In this document: piece after piece, positions 49,132 through 57,409 of the stretch
Position numbering within the stretch: position 1 is the first letter of the stretch
How the letters are laid out: the number at the start of each line of letters is the position of its first letter
Assembly: GCF_003057875.1 (NCBI RefSeq)
Contig: NZ_PYXZ01000003.1
Coordinates: forward strand, 282,772 to 346,771
Direction of reading: 5' to 3'
Origin: Nocardioides currus
GTDB taxonomy: Bacteria > Actinomycetota > Actinomycetes > Propionibacteriales > Nocardioidaceae
Length of the DNA: 64,000 nt
Program-made: the position numbers and the translations under genes
Notes under the pieces: generated by a model
What the model saw: only the letters and a program-made list of their open reading frames with translations
Databases searched by the model: none
What the model was told of the DNA's origin: nothing

Positions 49132-51015
49132 ATGCGTTCTCGGCTGGCCGTCCTCTCCCTCGCGACCGCACTGATGGGCCTCCCGGCGCTCGCCGGCTGC
49201 TCGCTGCTGGACGGCGGGGAGGGCCCGGAGTCGACGCTCGACGACCTGGCCTCGGGCCTCGCCTCGGGCGACCTGGCGGCGGTCGCGTTCGACGCCGATG
49301 ACGCGTCGGAGCAGTACGCCGCCGTGGTCGAGGGCCTCGGCGAGACCAGCCCGACGGTGTCGGCCGGGGACGCCGAGGTCACCGACGACACCGCGACCGC
49401 TCCCCTCACCTGGACCTGGGACCTCGACGGGAACGAGTGGAGCTACGACACGGAGGTGGACCTCACCCGCGTCGACGACAGCTGGCAGGCCGCGTGGACG
49501 CCCGCCATCGTCGAGCCGTCGCTCGTCGAGGGCGAGCACCTCACCCTGACCCGCACGCCCGCCGAGCGGGGGCAGATCACCGGCGCGGGTGACCGGGCGA
49601 TCGTCGCGCCGCGCGACGTGGTGCGGCTCGGGCTCGACAAGACGAAGCTGACCGCCGAGGAGGTGGCCGCCGGCGCCGTCACGACCTCCGCGACGGCGAT
49701 CGCGAAGGCGCTGGACATCGACGCAGCGGCGTACGCCAAGGAGGCCGAGGCGGCCGGCGAGAAGGCCTTCGTCGAGGCCATCGTGCTGCGCGCCGACGAC
49801 GCGACCTCGCAGGTCCCCGCCTCCTACGCCGACATCCCCGGCGCGGTCTCGCTCGCCGGCCAGCAGGACCTCGCGCCGTCGCGCGGCTTCGCGGCGGCCA
49901 TCCTCGGCAGCGTCGGCGACGCCACCGCGGAGATCGTCGAGGAGTCGGACGGCGCGATCGAGGCGGGCGACGTCGTCGGCCTGTCGGGGCTGCAGGCGAG
50001 GTACGACGACCAGCTGTCCGGCACACCGGGCCTGAGCGTCCTCGCGGCCGGCGCCGACAACGACCGCACGGTCCACGACGTGCCCGCCGTCCCGGGCGAG
50101 GCGTTGCGGACCACGCTCGACATCGACCTGCAGACCAAGGCGGAGCAGGCGCTCGCCGAGGTCGGACCGCCCAGCGCGATCGTCGCCATCAAGCCGTCGA
50201 CCGGCGCGATCCTGGCTGCGGCGAGCGGGCCGGGGAGCACGGGACTGAACACCGCGACCTTCGGGCAGTACGCCCCGGGCTCGACGTTCAAGGTCGTGAC
50301 CTCGCTGGCCCTGCTCCGCTCCGGCATGCAGCCCGACGACCCGGTGCAGTGCGACGCGACGACGGTGGTGGACGGCAAGTCCTTCAAGAACTACGACGAC
50401 TATCCCGCCTCGGGCATCGGCACCATCACGCTGCGCCAGGCGGTCGCCAACTCGTGCAACACCGCCTTCATCTCCTCGCGCGACCGGATCGACGACGGCG
50501 CCCTCGCCGATGCGGCGGCCGCCCTCGGGCTCGGCGTCGACCACGACCTCGGTTTCCCGGCCTACTTCGGCCAGGTGCCGCCGCCCGAGACGCAGACGGA
50601 GGCGGCGGCGGACCTGATCGGTCAGGGCAAGGTGCTCGCCTCCCCGATGGCCATGGCGACCGTCGCCGCGTCGGTGTCGGCCGGCCGCGCCGTGCTCCCC
50701 GTGCTGCTGCCCGACGTCGAGACCACCCAGACGCCGCCGACCGCACCGCTCACCGCCGGGGAGGCGACCGCGCTGAAGGGCCTGATGCGGGCGGTCGTGA
50801 CCGACGGCTCCGGGCGGTTCCTGGCCGGCCTGCCGGGCGAGGTCGGGGCCAAGACCGGCACGGCGGAGTACGGCTCGCCCGACGCCTCCGGTGTCCTGCC
50901 CACCCACACCTGGATGATCGCCACCCAGGGCGACCTCGCCGTCGCGGTCTTCGTCGAGACCGGCCAGTCGGGCTCGGTCACCGCGGGGCCGATCCTCTCG
51001 CGCTTCCTGTCGTAG
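49132..51015 (+). CDS. Penicillin-binding lipoprotein, class B-like transpeptidase
   Basis: This 627-residue protein has a lipobox (LPALAGCSLLDG), an NTF2-like MecA_N domain (about residues 30-150), a dimerisation region, and a transpeptidase domain with the three active-site motifs STFK (Ser about 384), SCN (about 441) and KTG (about 574). Enzymes of this layout cross-link peptidoglycan outside the membrane; MecA-like members sometimes have low beta-lactam affinity. The closest actinobacterial relative by architecture is the PbpA/Rv2864c-type lipoprotein. The ATG at 49132 is favoured by the signal peptide and leaderless -10. Divergent from the GT61 operon. Confidence 0.9.
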   Translation: MRSRLAVLSLATALMGLPALAGCSLLDGGEGPESTLDDLASGLASGDLAAVAFDADDASEQYAAVVEGLGETSPTVSAGDAEVTDDTATAPLTWTWDLDGNEWSYDTEVDLTRVDDSWQAAWTPAIVEPSLVEGEHLTLTRTPAERGQITGAGDRAIVAPRDVVRLGLDKTKLTAEEVAAGAVTTSATAIAKALDIDAAAYAKEAEAAGEKAFVEAIVLRADDATSQVPASYADIPGAVSLAGQQDLAPSRGFAAAILGSVGDATAEIVEESDGAIEAGDVVGLSGLQARYDDQLSGTPGLSVLAAGADNDRTVHDVPAVPGEALRTTLDIDLQTKAEQALAEVGPPSAIVAIKPSTGAILAAASGPGSTGLNTATFGQYAPGSTFKVVTSLALLRSGMQPDDPVQCDATTVVDGKSFKNYDDYPASGIGTITLRQAVANSCNTAFISSRDRIDDGALADAAAALGLGVDHDLGFPAYFGQVPPPETQTEAAADLIGQGKVLASPMAMATVAASVSAGRAVLPVLLPDVETTQTPPTAPLTAGEATALKGLMRAVVTDGSGRFLAGLPGEVGAKTGTAEYGSPDASGVLPTHTWMIATQGDLAVAVFVETGQSGSVTAGPILSRFLS

Positions 51016-51030
51016 CCGGCCCCCTCCTCC

Positions 51031-51105
51031 CCGGTAACGCCACGACACGTGCGCTCCCGCCACCACCGGTGATGGCGGGAGTGCACGTTGCCTGGCGTTA
51101 CCCGG
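51031..51105. terminator. Long imperfect stem-loop at a convergent gene junction
   Basis: An arm at 51031-51062 and one at 51073-51105 pair over about 30 bases with few mismatches (GGTAACGCCA with TGGCGTTACC outside, CTCCCGCCA with TGGCGGGAG inside). The loop contains the palindrome CACCGGTG. It lies between the penicillin-binding protein stop and the end of the sucrase/ferredoxin-like gene, overlapping the latter by 8 bases. It suits bidirectional termination, but could belong to a dispersed repeat family. Confidence 0.65.
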
Positions 51106-51979
51106 CGGCGGAGACGGACACGACCGCCCACGCCAGCGCGGCGGTGTCGCGGGTCGCGCGGCAGGTGAGCCGGTGGGCGTCCGTACGCCGCTCGCTGGAG
51201 ACGACGACGCGCACCCGGTCCGGCAGCGGGGCGGCGCCCGACACCTCGACCGTCCAGGTGCCGGCCGCGAAGTCGCCGGCCTGGTCGACGAGGCGGGTGG
51301 AGAGGTCGCCGACCCCGGCAGGGCCCCACTGCTCGAGCACCGACCCGAGGGCGACCTGCTCGGCCGGGTGGCGGCCGGCCACGCCGCGCAGCCAGGCGGG
51401 GTCGGACCGGCCGGCCAGGTGCTCCTCGACGACCGGCACCGCCAGCTCGGGCGGCATCCCGGCGTAGCAGGCGAGGTCGGGCAGCAGCATCACGTTGGGG
51501 GCGAACCGGTCGCCGCCGAGGTGGCTGCACTCGAGGGTGGTGTCGGGCCAGCGCTCGGCGAGCGCGGCGGCGACGGGGCGCCCCTTCACCGCGCAGCACA
51601 CGTCGTGCAGGCCGTGGGTGCAGACCAGGATGACGGGGTCTGGATGCGGCGTCCCCGGGTCCGGCTCCAGCGTCACGAGCAGGTCGTCGGCCCGCTCCCA
51701 CGTGCCGCTGCGCAGCTCGCCGTCGTGGCTGCGGAACCAGCGGCGCGGCCCGGCGAGCGCCGTACGCGACCCGGCGCGGCCGTGGGCCCGCACGAACAGG
51801 GTCCGCAGCTCCGGGTGCCCCAGCTCGCGCAGCAGCGAGGTGGGCAGGTCCGCCCCGAAGGGCGCGGTGACCGGCCACGGGCCCGGGTGCTCGACGAGCA
51901 GCCAGTCGCGCTGGGGTGGGGCCGTGCCGAGGCGAGGGTCGTCCCGCTCGGCGGCCCCGTCGGAGCAGCGGAACGTCAT
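51098..51979 (-). CDS. Sucrase/ferredoxin-like (Apd1-type) protein
   Basis: This 293-residue thioredoxin-like ferredoxin family protein contains two diagnostic segments. LVCTHGLHDVCCAVKGRPVA supplies cysteine and histidine ligands, and HLGGDRFAPNVMLLPD carries a further histidine. Fungal Apd1 homologues bind a [2Fe-2S] cluster through Cys and His and act in redox tolerance. Bacterial members are uncharacterised. The ATG overlaps the stop of the JmjC-type oxygenase gene (51976-51979), so it is the last gene of the repeat-peptide operon and may keep the oxygenase iron reduced (inference). Confidence 0.85.
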   Translation of the reverse strand: MTFRCSDGAAERDDPRLGTAPPQRDWLLVEHPGPWPVTAPFGADLPTSLLRELGHPELRTLFVRAHGRAGSRTALAGPRRWFRSHDGELRSGTWERADDLLVTLEPDPGTPHPDPVILVCTHGLHDVCCAVKGRPVAAALAERWPDTTLECSHLGGDRFAPNVMLLPDLACYAGMPPELAVPVVEEHLAGRSDPAWLRGVAGRHPAEQVALGSVLEQWGPAGVGDLSTRLVDQAGDFAAGTWTVEVSGAAPLPDRVRVVVSSERRTDAHRLTCRATRDTAALAWAVVSVSAAG

Positions 51980-53184
51980 CCCGCGACGACCAGTCCCGCC
52001 TCGACCAGGGTCCGGGTCGCGTCGAGGCCCAGGTCGCCCGCGGTGAGCACGTCACCCGCCAGCAACCGCTTGAGGACGTCGCCCGAGATCGTCCCGACCG
52101 GGGTGCGGCCGGCGCGGGAGTGCAGCACGTCGCCGTCGAGCGAGGCGTCGAGGTGGTCGCGCAGCCGGACGGTCGTGGCGTCGTCGAGCGAGGCGGCGAG
52201 GGCGTGCTGCGCGAGCGGGCCGAGCGGCGCTGCTCGTTGCGCTCCGCGTCGCCGGGCCCGCAGCCGGTCGGCGACGTCGGACGGGTCGACGGCATCGAGG
52301 GCGTCCCGCAGGCGCGCCACCATCGCGGACGCGTCGAGCTCGTCGCCCGCCAGCGTGGTGCCGAGCGCCAGCGACGCCCGCGCCTCCTCGTCGTCGGCGA
52401 GCCGCTCGAGGGCCAGGGCGGCGAGCTCCTCGGCGACGGCGTAGCGCGTCCAGGCGTGGATGCCGATGGTCAGGTGCACGGTCACGCCGCCGAGGGCGGT
52501 GGCCGAGTGGAGGTAGCCGCGGGGCAGGTAGAGCACGTCGCCCGGCTCGAGGACGGTCTCGATGACCGGGGCCTCGTCGGCCATGCGGCGTACGGCGTCG
52601 CGCCGGTCGGTCCACGGCTGGTCGCGCAGCGGCAGCGGGTGGACGGGCGCGTGGATCGACCACAACTTCTGCCCGGCGACCTGGAGCACGAAGACGTCGT
52701 GCACGTCGTAGTGGTCGTCGAAGCCCTGGTTCTGCGGGGGCGTGACGTAGGCGTTGGCCTGCACGGGGTGGCCGAGGTCGGCGGCGAGCTGCTGGCAGAA
52801 GTCGATGATCGGCGGCCACACGCGGTGCAGCGCCTGGAGCACGAGGGTGGATCCGCCGGCGAACAGGGCGCTCAGCTTGTCGTCGCTCACCTGGTCGGCG
52901 ATGCCGGCGCCGGTCCCGCCGGGGGCGGTGAAGGCACCGTTGCCGAGGGTCGATCCACCCTTGGCGACGCGGAGGAACGGGGTGCGCAGCCCGCGCTCGG
53001 AGAGGAGCTCGTCGACGGCCCGCTCGTCGAGCAGGTCGGCGAAGCCCGCCCCGTCGGCGGCCTTGCGCAGCAGGGGCTCGCGGCCCCAGGTGCGGGCGGC
53101 GAAGTCGTCGACGTCGCCGACGACGCGCGCGAGGGCAGGCCCGGGGTCGCCCCCGGGCCTGCCCTCATGGAGCGGGTGTGGCAT
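51976..53184 (-). CDS. JmjC / ROX-type cupin oxygenase
   Basis: This 402-residue Fe(II)/2-oxoglutarate oxygenase of the ribosomal-oxygenase (YcfD/MINA/NO66-like) group has the facial triad HxD in DDHYDVHDVFVLQ (His about 158, Asp about 160) and a distal His in YLPRGYLHSATA. A helical dimerisation region and a C-terminal winged-helix-like tail follow. Characterised relatives hydroxylate Arg or His on ribosomal proteins. Here the gene is coupled by TGATG to an upstream acidic repeat peptide and by ATGA to a downstream ferredoxin-like gene. The repeat peptide contains no Arg or His, so if it is a substrate the chemistry would be new for the family (inference). Confidence 0.88.
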   Translation of the reverse strand: MPHPLHEGRPGGDPGPALARVVGDVDDFAARTWGREPLLRKAADGAGFADLLDERAVDELLSERGLRTPFLRVAKGGSTLGNGAFTAPGGTGAGIADQVSDDKLSALFAGGSTLVLQALHRVWPPIIDFCQQLAADLGHPVQANAYVTPPQNQGFDDHYDVHDVFVLQVAGQKLWSIHAPVHPLPLRDQPWTDRRDAVRRMADEAPVIETVLEPGDVLYLPRGYLHSATALGGVTVHLTIGIHAWTRYAVAEELAALALERLADDEEARASLALGTTLAGDELDASAMVARLRDALDAVDPSDVADRLRARRRGAQRAAPLGPLAQHALAASLDDATTVRLRDHLDASLDGDVLHSRAGRTPVGTISGDVLKRLLAGDVLTAGDLGLDATRTLVEAGLVVAG

Positions 53185-53432
53185 CAGGAGCCGCTGGCAC
53201 CACTGTCGGCGCCGCCGTCGGCTCCGCCGTCCTGCACTCCGGGCGTGCCCTCGGCTCCGCCGTCTGCGGGGCCTTCCGCACCGCCGTCGGCGCCACCGTC
53301 CTGCACGCCGGGCGTGCCCTCGGCACCGCCGTCTGCGGGACCCTCGGCACCGCCGTCGGCGCCACCGTCCTGCACGCCGGGCGTGCCCTCGGCACCGCCG
53401 TCTGCGGGACCTTCGGTCTCGGACTGACTCAT
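53184..53432 (-). CDS. Acidic 23-residue-repeat peptide (82 aa)
   Basis: This 82-residue protein starts at an ATG after a GGAGGACGAG Shine-Dalgarno. Residues 1-7 (MSQSETE) lead into three tandem 23-residue units (8-30, 31-53, 54-76), each beginning GPADGGAEGTPGVQ, and a short SGASGS tail. Only Gly, Ala, Asp, Glu, Pro, Thr, Val, Gln, Ser and the first Met occur. There is no Lys, Arg, His, Cys or aromatic residue. It is highly acidic and probably disordered. The stop overlaps the JmjC-type oxygenase start by one base, so the two are translationally coupled. I recognise no family. It could be an oxygenase substrate, a multi-core modified-peptide precursor, or simply an acidic linker-like protein. 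Confidence 0.7.
   Translation of the reverse strand: MSQSETEGPADGGAEGTPGVQDGGADGGAEGPADGGAEGTPGVQDGGADGGAEGPADGGAEGTPGVQDGGADGGADSGASGS
53205..53411 (-). repeat. Three tandem 69-base coding repeats
   Basis: Three in-frame 69-base units (53343-53411, 53274-53342, 53205-53273) encode the 23-residue repeats. The first two differ at only about two bases, pointing to recent duplication, while the third is more diverged. Copy number probably varies between strains. Confidence 0.85.
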
Positions 53433-53560
53433 CTCGTCCTCCGTTGCTCTCAGGACCCCGGGAGGTCCGGTGGAGCGGCGCCGGTCGGCGTCGTCAGTCC
53501 CCTGTATAGCCCGGCCGCGGTGATGCGCACACCCCCTTCGGGGTGCCGGTCGGCCGCCCT

Positions 53561-53566
53561 TACCGT
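53561..53566 (+). promoter_or_regulatory. -10 hexamer of a probable leaderless promoter
   Basis: TACCGT ends 6 bases before the ATG at 53573. Confidence 0.45.
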
Positions 53567-53572
53567 GGGCCC

Positions 53573-55042
53573 ATGCGCATCGAAGGAGTCCGGCTCGTGG
53601 GCCTCACCGATCCCGCGCCGTCGGGCCCGGTGGACGTCAGCGTCACCGACGGCATGGTGACGGCGGTCGAGCCCTCCGCTGCCCCCGAGCCGGCCGGCTG
53701 GTTGATGCCCGGTCTCTGGGACCAGCACGTCCACCTCGGCCAGTGGTCGCTGTCCTCGGCCCGCCTCGATCTCGCCCCTGCGAGGTCGAGCGCCCACGCC
53801 GTCGAGCTCGTCCGCGAGCGCCTCCAGGAGTGGCCCGACCTGCCCGTCATCGGCTGGGGCCACCGCTCGACCGCGTGGGACGACGCGCCCGTCGTCTCCG
53901 ACCTCGACGCGATCGCGACCGACCAACCGATCGTGCTGATCTGCGGCGACGGCCACCACGGCTGGCTCAACACCCGTGCGCTCCAGATGCTCGCCCTCCC
54001 GACCCGCGAGGGCGTGGTGTCCGAGGCCGAGTGGTTCCAGGCCTACGGCCGCCTCACCACGGTCCTCGGCACCGACGGCACCGGTCCCGACGCCTACCGC
54101 CGCACGATGGAGGCCGCCGCGGCGCAGGGGGTCGTCGGGCTCGTCGACTTCGAGTTCAGCGGCGGCGTGCCCGAGTGGCTCGAGCGCTGGGGCGAGGGGG
54201 CCGACCTGCTGCGGGTCCACATGGCGTCGTACGCCGATGGGCTGGATGACGTCCTCGCCCGCGGCCTGCGCAGCGGCGACCCGCTCGGGAGCGACCCGAG
54301 ACTCACCATGGGCCCTCTCAAGATCATCAGCGACGGGTCGCTCAACACCCGCACGGCCTGGTGCTGCGAGCCGTACGCCGAGAAGGCCGTCCACGGCTAC
54401 CCCTTCGGCCAGCCCAACCAAACGCCTGAGGAGCTGCGCGCCCTGTTGGCCCGCGCCGCCGAGCACGGGCTCGACGTCGCCGTCCACGCCATCGGCGACC
54501 GGGCCGTGACCGAGGCGCTGGCCGCCTTCGCCGACACCGGCGCCCGCGGCGGGATCGAGCACGTGCAGCTGACGACGCGCGACGACGTACGACGCATGGC
54601 CGGCCTCGGCGTCCGCGCGAGCGTGCAGCCGGCGCACCTCCTCGACGACCGAGAGGTCACCGAGCGGCTCTGGCCCGGGCGGGCCGAGCGCTGCTTCCCG
54701 CTGCGCTGGATGCTCGACGACGGGGTCGACGTGGTGCTCGGCTCGGACGCACCCGTCTCGCCGCTCGACCCGTGGCTGGCGGTGGCGGCCGCCGTGCACC
54801 GGGCCCTCGACGGCGACGACCCGTGGCACCCGCAGCAGGCGATCACCGCCCGCGAGGCGCTCGCCGCGTCCACCGACGGCCGGGGCACCGTCGCCGTCGG
54901 CCACCCCGCCGACCTCGTGCTCCTCGACACCGACCCGTTGGCCGGCGACTCCGACGCCGCCCACGCGCGCCGGCTCCGATCGATGGCCGACCACGTCCGC
55001 GGCACCTGGGTCGCGGGGGAGCGGGTCTTCAGCGCCGACTGA
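53573..55042 (+). CDS. Amidohydrolase family protein (YtcJ-like)
   Basis: This 489-residue metal-dependent hydrolase of the amidohydrolase_3 group has the metal motif DQHVHLGQW (HxH), HAIGDRAV near residue 305, IEHVQLTTRDD near 335 and SDAPVSPLDPWLA near 400, matching the expected zinc ligands. A beta-sandwich C-terminal strand set (GHPADLVLLDTDPL) closes the barrel. Members hydrolyse C-N bonds in amides or ureides; substrate unknown. The start is supported by a leaderless -10. It is divergent from the repeat-peptide/JmjC operon. Confidence 0.9.
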   Translation: MRIEGVRLVGLTDPAPSGPVDVSVTDGMVTAVEPSAAPEPAGWLMPGLWDQHVHLGQWSLSSARLDLAPARSSAHAVELVRERLQEWPDLPVIGWGHRSTAWDDAPVVSDLDAIATDQPIVLICGDGHHGWLNTRALQMLALPTREGVVSEAEWFQAYGRLTTVLGTDGTGPDAYRRTMEAAAAQGVVGLVDFEFSGGVPEWLERWGEGADLLRVHMASYADGLDDVLARGLRSGDPLGSDPRLTMGPLKIISDGSLNTRTAWCCEPYAEKAVHGYPFGQPNQTPEELRALLARAAEHGLDVAVHAIGDRAVTEALAAFADTGARGGIEHVQLTTRDDVRRMAGLGVRASVQPAHLLDDREVTERLWPGRAERCFPLRWMLDDGVDVVLGSDAPVSPLDPWLAVAAAVHRALDGDDPWHPQQAITAREALAASTDGRGTVAVGHPADLVLLDTDPLAGDSDAAHARRLRSMADHVRGTWVAGERVFSAD

Positions 55043-55063
55043 TCAATGACGTTGTCGCCGCCT

Positions 55064-55091
55064 CGTCGGACGTCGCGCGGGACGTCCGACG
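55064..55091. terminator. Perfect 11-bp hairpin, first of two
   Basis: CGTCGGACGTC (55064-55074) and GACGTCCGACG (55081-55091) flank a 6-base loop. With the near-identical hairpin 26 bases on, it fills the gap between the convergent amidohydrolase and membrane-protein genes. Confidence 0.7.
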
Positions 55092-55116
55092 GAACGGTCG
55101 CCGGGGGAGCCAACGT

Positions 55117-55142
55117 GTCGGACGTCCCGGCGGACGTCCGAC
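55117..55142. terminator. Perfect 10-bp hairpin, second of two
   Basis: GTCGGACGTC (55117-55126) and GACGTCCGAC (55133-55142) flank a 6-base loop. Stem sequence matches the first hairpin, and both are followed by GGAACG, so the pair is a direct duplication of a hairpin unit. Confidence 0.7.
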
Positions 55143-55156
55143 GGAACGCCGCGCCG

Positions 55157-56086
55157 TCAGCGGCGAGCGTCCTCGGGCGCGGGAGTCGCGGCAGCCGTCG
55201 CCGCGGCCTCCGCGTTCTCGACGCCCCAGTTTTCCCACGTCTGGACCGACCAGAAGAAGGTGAACGCGGCGATCAGGCCCGACTCGAGCAGGAACAGCGC
55301 GTTGTCGAGGTGGAGCACGAGCTTCATCACCAGGCTCGCGGCCAGGATCAGCGCCATCACCACGATCACGCAGGCGTAGATCCGCTGGAACTTCTCCTCG
55401 GTGTGGGGCTTCTCGCCGTCGGAGGTACGACCCGCGAACCGCTCGGGCCAGGCGTGCATCACGATCATCGCGATCACCCCGCAGAAGAGCCCGATGGCCG
55501 CGACGTAGTGACCGAGCTGCTCGAACCTCTCGGGCCGGGCGACGTACAGCGCGACCGGGACGGCCGCCACGACGAAGGCAGCGACCACGGAGCCGGCCGC
55601 CGGGCGGCCCCGGCCCTCGCGGAGGAACCCGCCGAAGACCCAGTAGGCGATCGCCACCGCCACCAGCGCCACCAGGCCCGAGACGATGTTGTTGTCGAGC
55701 GCGGCCTGGAGCTGGACGTCCGAGGGCACGTTGCTCCGGCCGCACAGTGTCCCGGCGCCGGTCGTGGCGTCGGCCAGCGGCGTCGGGATGAACGCGACGA
55801 AGAAGGCCAGGACGCCCGAGAGGTTGAGGATCGCGTCCTCGCGCAGCGTGGTGCCGCGGTAGACGAACAGGCAGGTGCCGATCGCGCACAGGCTGGCGAC
55901 GAAGACGGCCCGCGCGGGCGTGTAGTAGTAGGCGCTGATCGAGCCGAGCCAGCAGTCGGGCTGCGGCGAGAAGACCTGGATGCCGACGGACAGCGCGAGC
56001 AGCAACGCCAGCCCGGGCATGGCGAGCCGGACGAACCGGTAGGTGGACAGGAGCTCCTGGTGGCTCACCCCGCTGCGTGTGTTCAC
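55157..56086 (-). CDS. Polytopic membrane protein of unknown function
   Basis: This protein of about 309 residues has seven to eight hydrophobic segments. The first (MPGLALLLALSVGIQVF) is followed by SISAYYYTPARAVFVASLCAIG, a pattern I associate with uncharacterised actinobacterial membrane proteins of the DUF998-like kind without certainty. An Ala-rich C-terminal tail ends APEDARR. The start is uncertain: a GTG at 56086 and one at 56068 are both possible, neither with a clear Shine-Dalgarno. No transport or catalytic motif is recognised. Confidence 0.65.
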   Translation of the reverse strand: MNTRSGVSHQELLSTYRFVRLAMPGLALLLALSVGIQVFSPQPDCWLGSISAYYYTPARAVFVASLCAIGTCLFVYRGTTLREDAILNLSGVLAFFVAFIPTPLADATTGAGTLCGRSNVPSDVQLQAALDNNIVSGLVALVAVAIAYWVFGGFLREGRGRPAAGSVVAAFVVAAVPVALYVARPERFEQLGHYVAAIGLFCGVIAMIVMHAWPERFAGRTSDGEKPHTEEKFQRIYACVIVVMALILAASLVMKLVLHLDNALFLLESGLIAAFTFFWSVQTWENWGVENAEAAATAAATPAPEDARR

Positions 56087-56196
56087 ACAGGTGAGGACCC
56101 TGGTGGGTGGTGGGCTGATACGACGTACGACCGTTGGCTGTGGACTTGCTGCCACCCAGCGACACGATGTCCACACCCAAGGGGCGCAGGCCGGGC

Positions 56197-57321
56197 CTAC
56201 CTCCGCAGCCGCACGCCCCGGCTGACCACCTGGGGCGCGTCGGGCGCGGCGAGGAGCAGGGCGCGGTAGCGGCCGCGCCTGAGGTTCATCACCTTCACGT
56301 CGCGTGGCCCCGAGGTCATCACCACGACGAGCGTGCGCCACTTCCGGCGCTGCCAGCGCTGGACGTACACCTCGTAGTCGCTCGTCGCGGAGTCCGGTCC
56401 GACGTCGATGCGCAGCTTCGACTTCTTCGTCACGGGCGTGACGTCCACGGTGCGCACGAGCGCCGGCGGGGCCGGCGGCGGGGGCACGGGTGCCGGGACC
56501 GGCACCGGGACAGGAGCCGGTGGCGGGGGTGGCGGCGGCGGGGGAGCGTTGAGGTGCGACCACTTGCCGGGCTGCCCGGCGTTGGTGACCGCGGCCTTGT
56601 CGATGCGCGTGCCGCAGGTGCCGGGTCCGGTCACGATCGGGGCGCCGCCGCTCACCGTGTAGCAGGTGGTGCCGTCGTTGAGCACCGTGCCGTCGGGCGG
56701 GCGGAACCGCAGGTGGGAGTACGGCGCCTGGCCGTTGCCCGCGTTCCGGATCGCGACCAGGTCGACGACCGTCGGGTTGCGCGCGCCGCCGACGGCGTCG
56801 AAGTTGGAGATGTAGATGGGCGCACCGCCGGCCACGACGTAGACCGTGCCGTGCTCGGGGTCGCCCGGCAGGCCGCCGGCGATCTGGGTGCCGTCGAGCG
56901 GTTGCTGGCGCAGCCTCGCCCAGCGGCCGGTGCCGGCCTCGCTGACCGCGCGAGGGTCCAGGCGGATGGCGGGCTGCTCGCCCCCGATGTTGGCCCAGCT
57001 GGTGATCACGATCGGGGCGCCACCGGCCCAGCGGTAGTGCTGGTTGGTCGGCGCGTTGTCACCGTCGCGGGTGATGGTGCCGTCGGCGGGATAGGGGCGA
57101 AGGGAGTCGAACTCCGGCTGGGACACCGGGCGTGGGGAACCCGAGTAGTCGGTGACCGCCCCGAAGGCGCTCAGGTAGACGGGTGCGCCCCCGGCTATCC
57201 GGTAGATGTCGCCGTTGAGGTTGATGAACTCGCCCTCGGCGGCGGCGTGGGCGGCAACGGGCACCAGCACCGGCAGGGTCGCCGCGAGCAGCAGCAGGAC
57301 CAACGACCGCACGACACGCAC
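56197..57321 (-). CDS. Secreted protein with AGGAP repeats and polyproline linker
   Basis: This 374-residue protein has a signal peptide (ending PVAAHAAAEG), then four imperfect repeats of about 55 residues. Each is marked by an AGGAP or SGGAP turn (YRIAGGAPVYLS, YRWAGGAPIVIT, YVVAGGAPIYIS, YTVSGGAPIV), a beta-propeller-blade-like signature. A Pro-rich linker (about residues 265-295 with nine successive prolines) precedes a C-terminal beta domain of about 75 residues (RTVDVTPVTKKSKLRIDV). I recognise no named family. The GTG at 57321 begins the signal peptide and has GGCAGGA upstream. It is probably a wall-associated or secreted binding protein. Confidence 0.65.
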   Translation of the reverse strand: MRVVRSLVLLLLAATLPVLVPVAAHAAAEGEFINLNGDIYRIAGGAPVYLSAFGAVTDYSGSPRPVSQPEFDSLRPYPADGTITRDGDNAPTNQHYRWAGGAPIVITSWANIGGEQPAIRLDPRAVSEAGTGRWARLRQQPLDGTQIAGGLPGDPEHGTVYVVAGGAPIYISNFDAVGGARNPTVVDLVAIRNAGNGQAPYSHLRFRPPDGTVLNDGTTCYTVSGGAPIVTGPGTCGTRIDKAAVTNAGQPGKWSHLNAPPPPPPPPPAPVPVPVPAPVPPPPAPPALVRTVDVTPVTKKSKLRIDVGPDSATSDYEVYVQRWQRRKWRTLVVVMTSGPRDVKVMNLRRGRYRALLLAAPDAPQVVSRGVRLRR

Positions 57322-57409
57322 GGTCGAAATCCTGCCACGCTCCGCCCGCCGACGAGGCGGAACGTCATGAGAACGGTCGGCCCGCACCGAGGATCCTCAC
57401 GACGTCCGC

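Noticed and set aside
53178..53660. Plus-strand frame across the repeat peptide, giving repeats of TAVGATVLHAGRALGTAVCG
   Set aside because: The repeated hydrophobic pattern is attractive, but it lacks a Shine-Dalgarno and a -10. The minus-strand frame has a strong Shine-Dalgarno and one-base coupling to the oxygenase.
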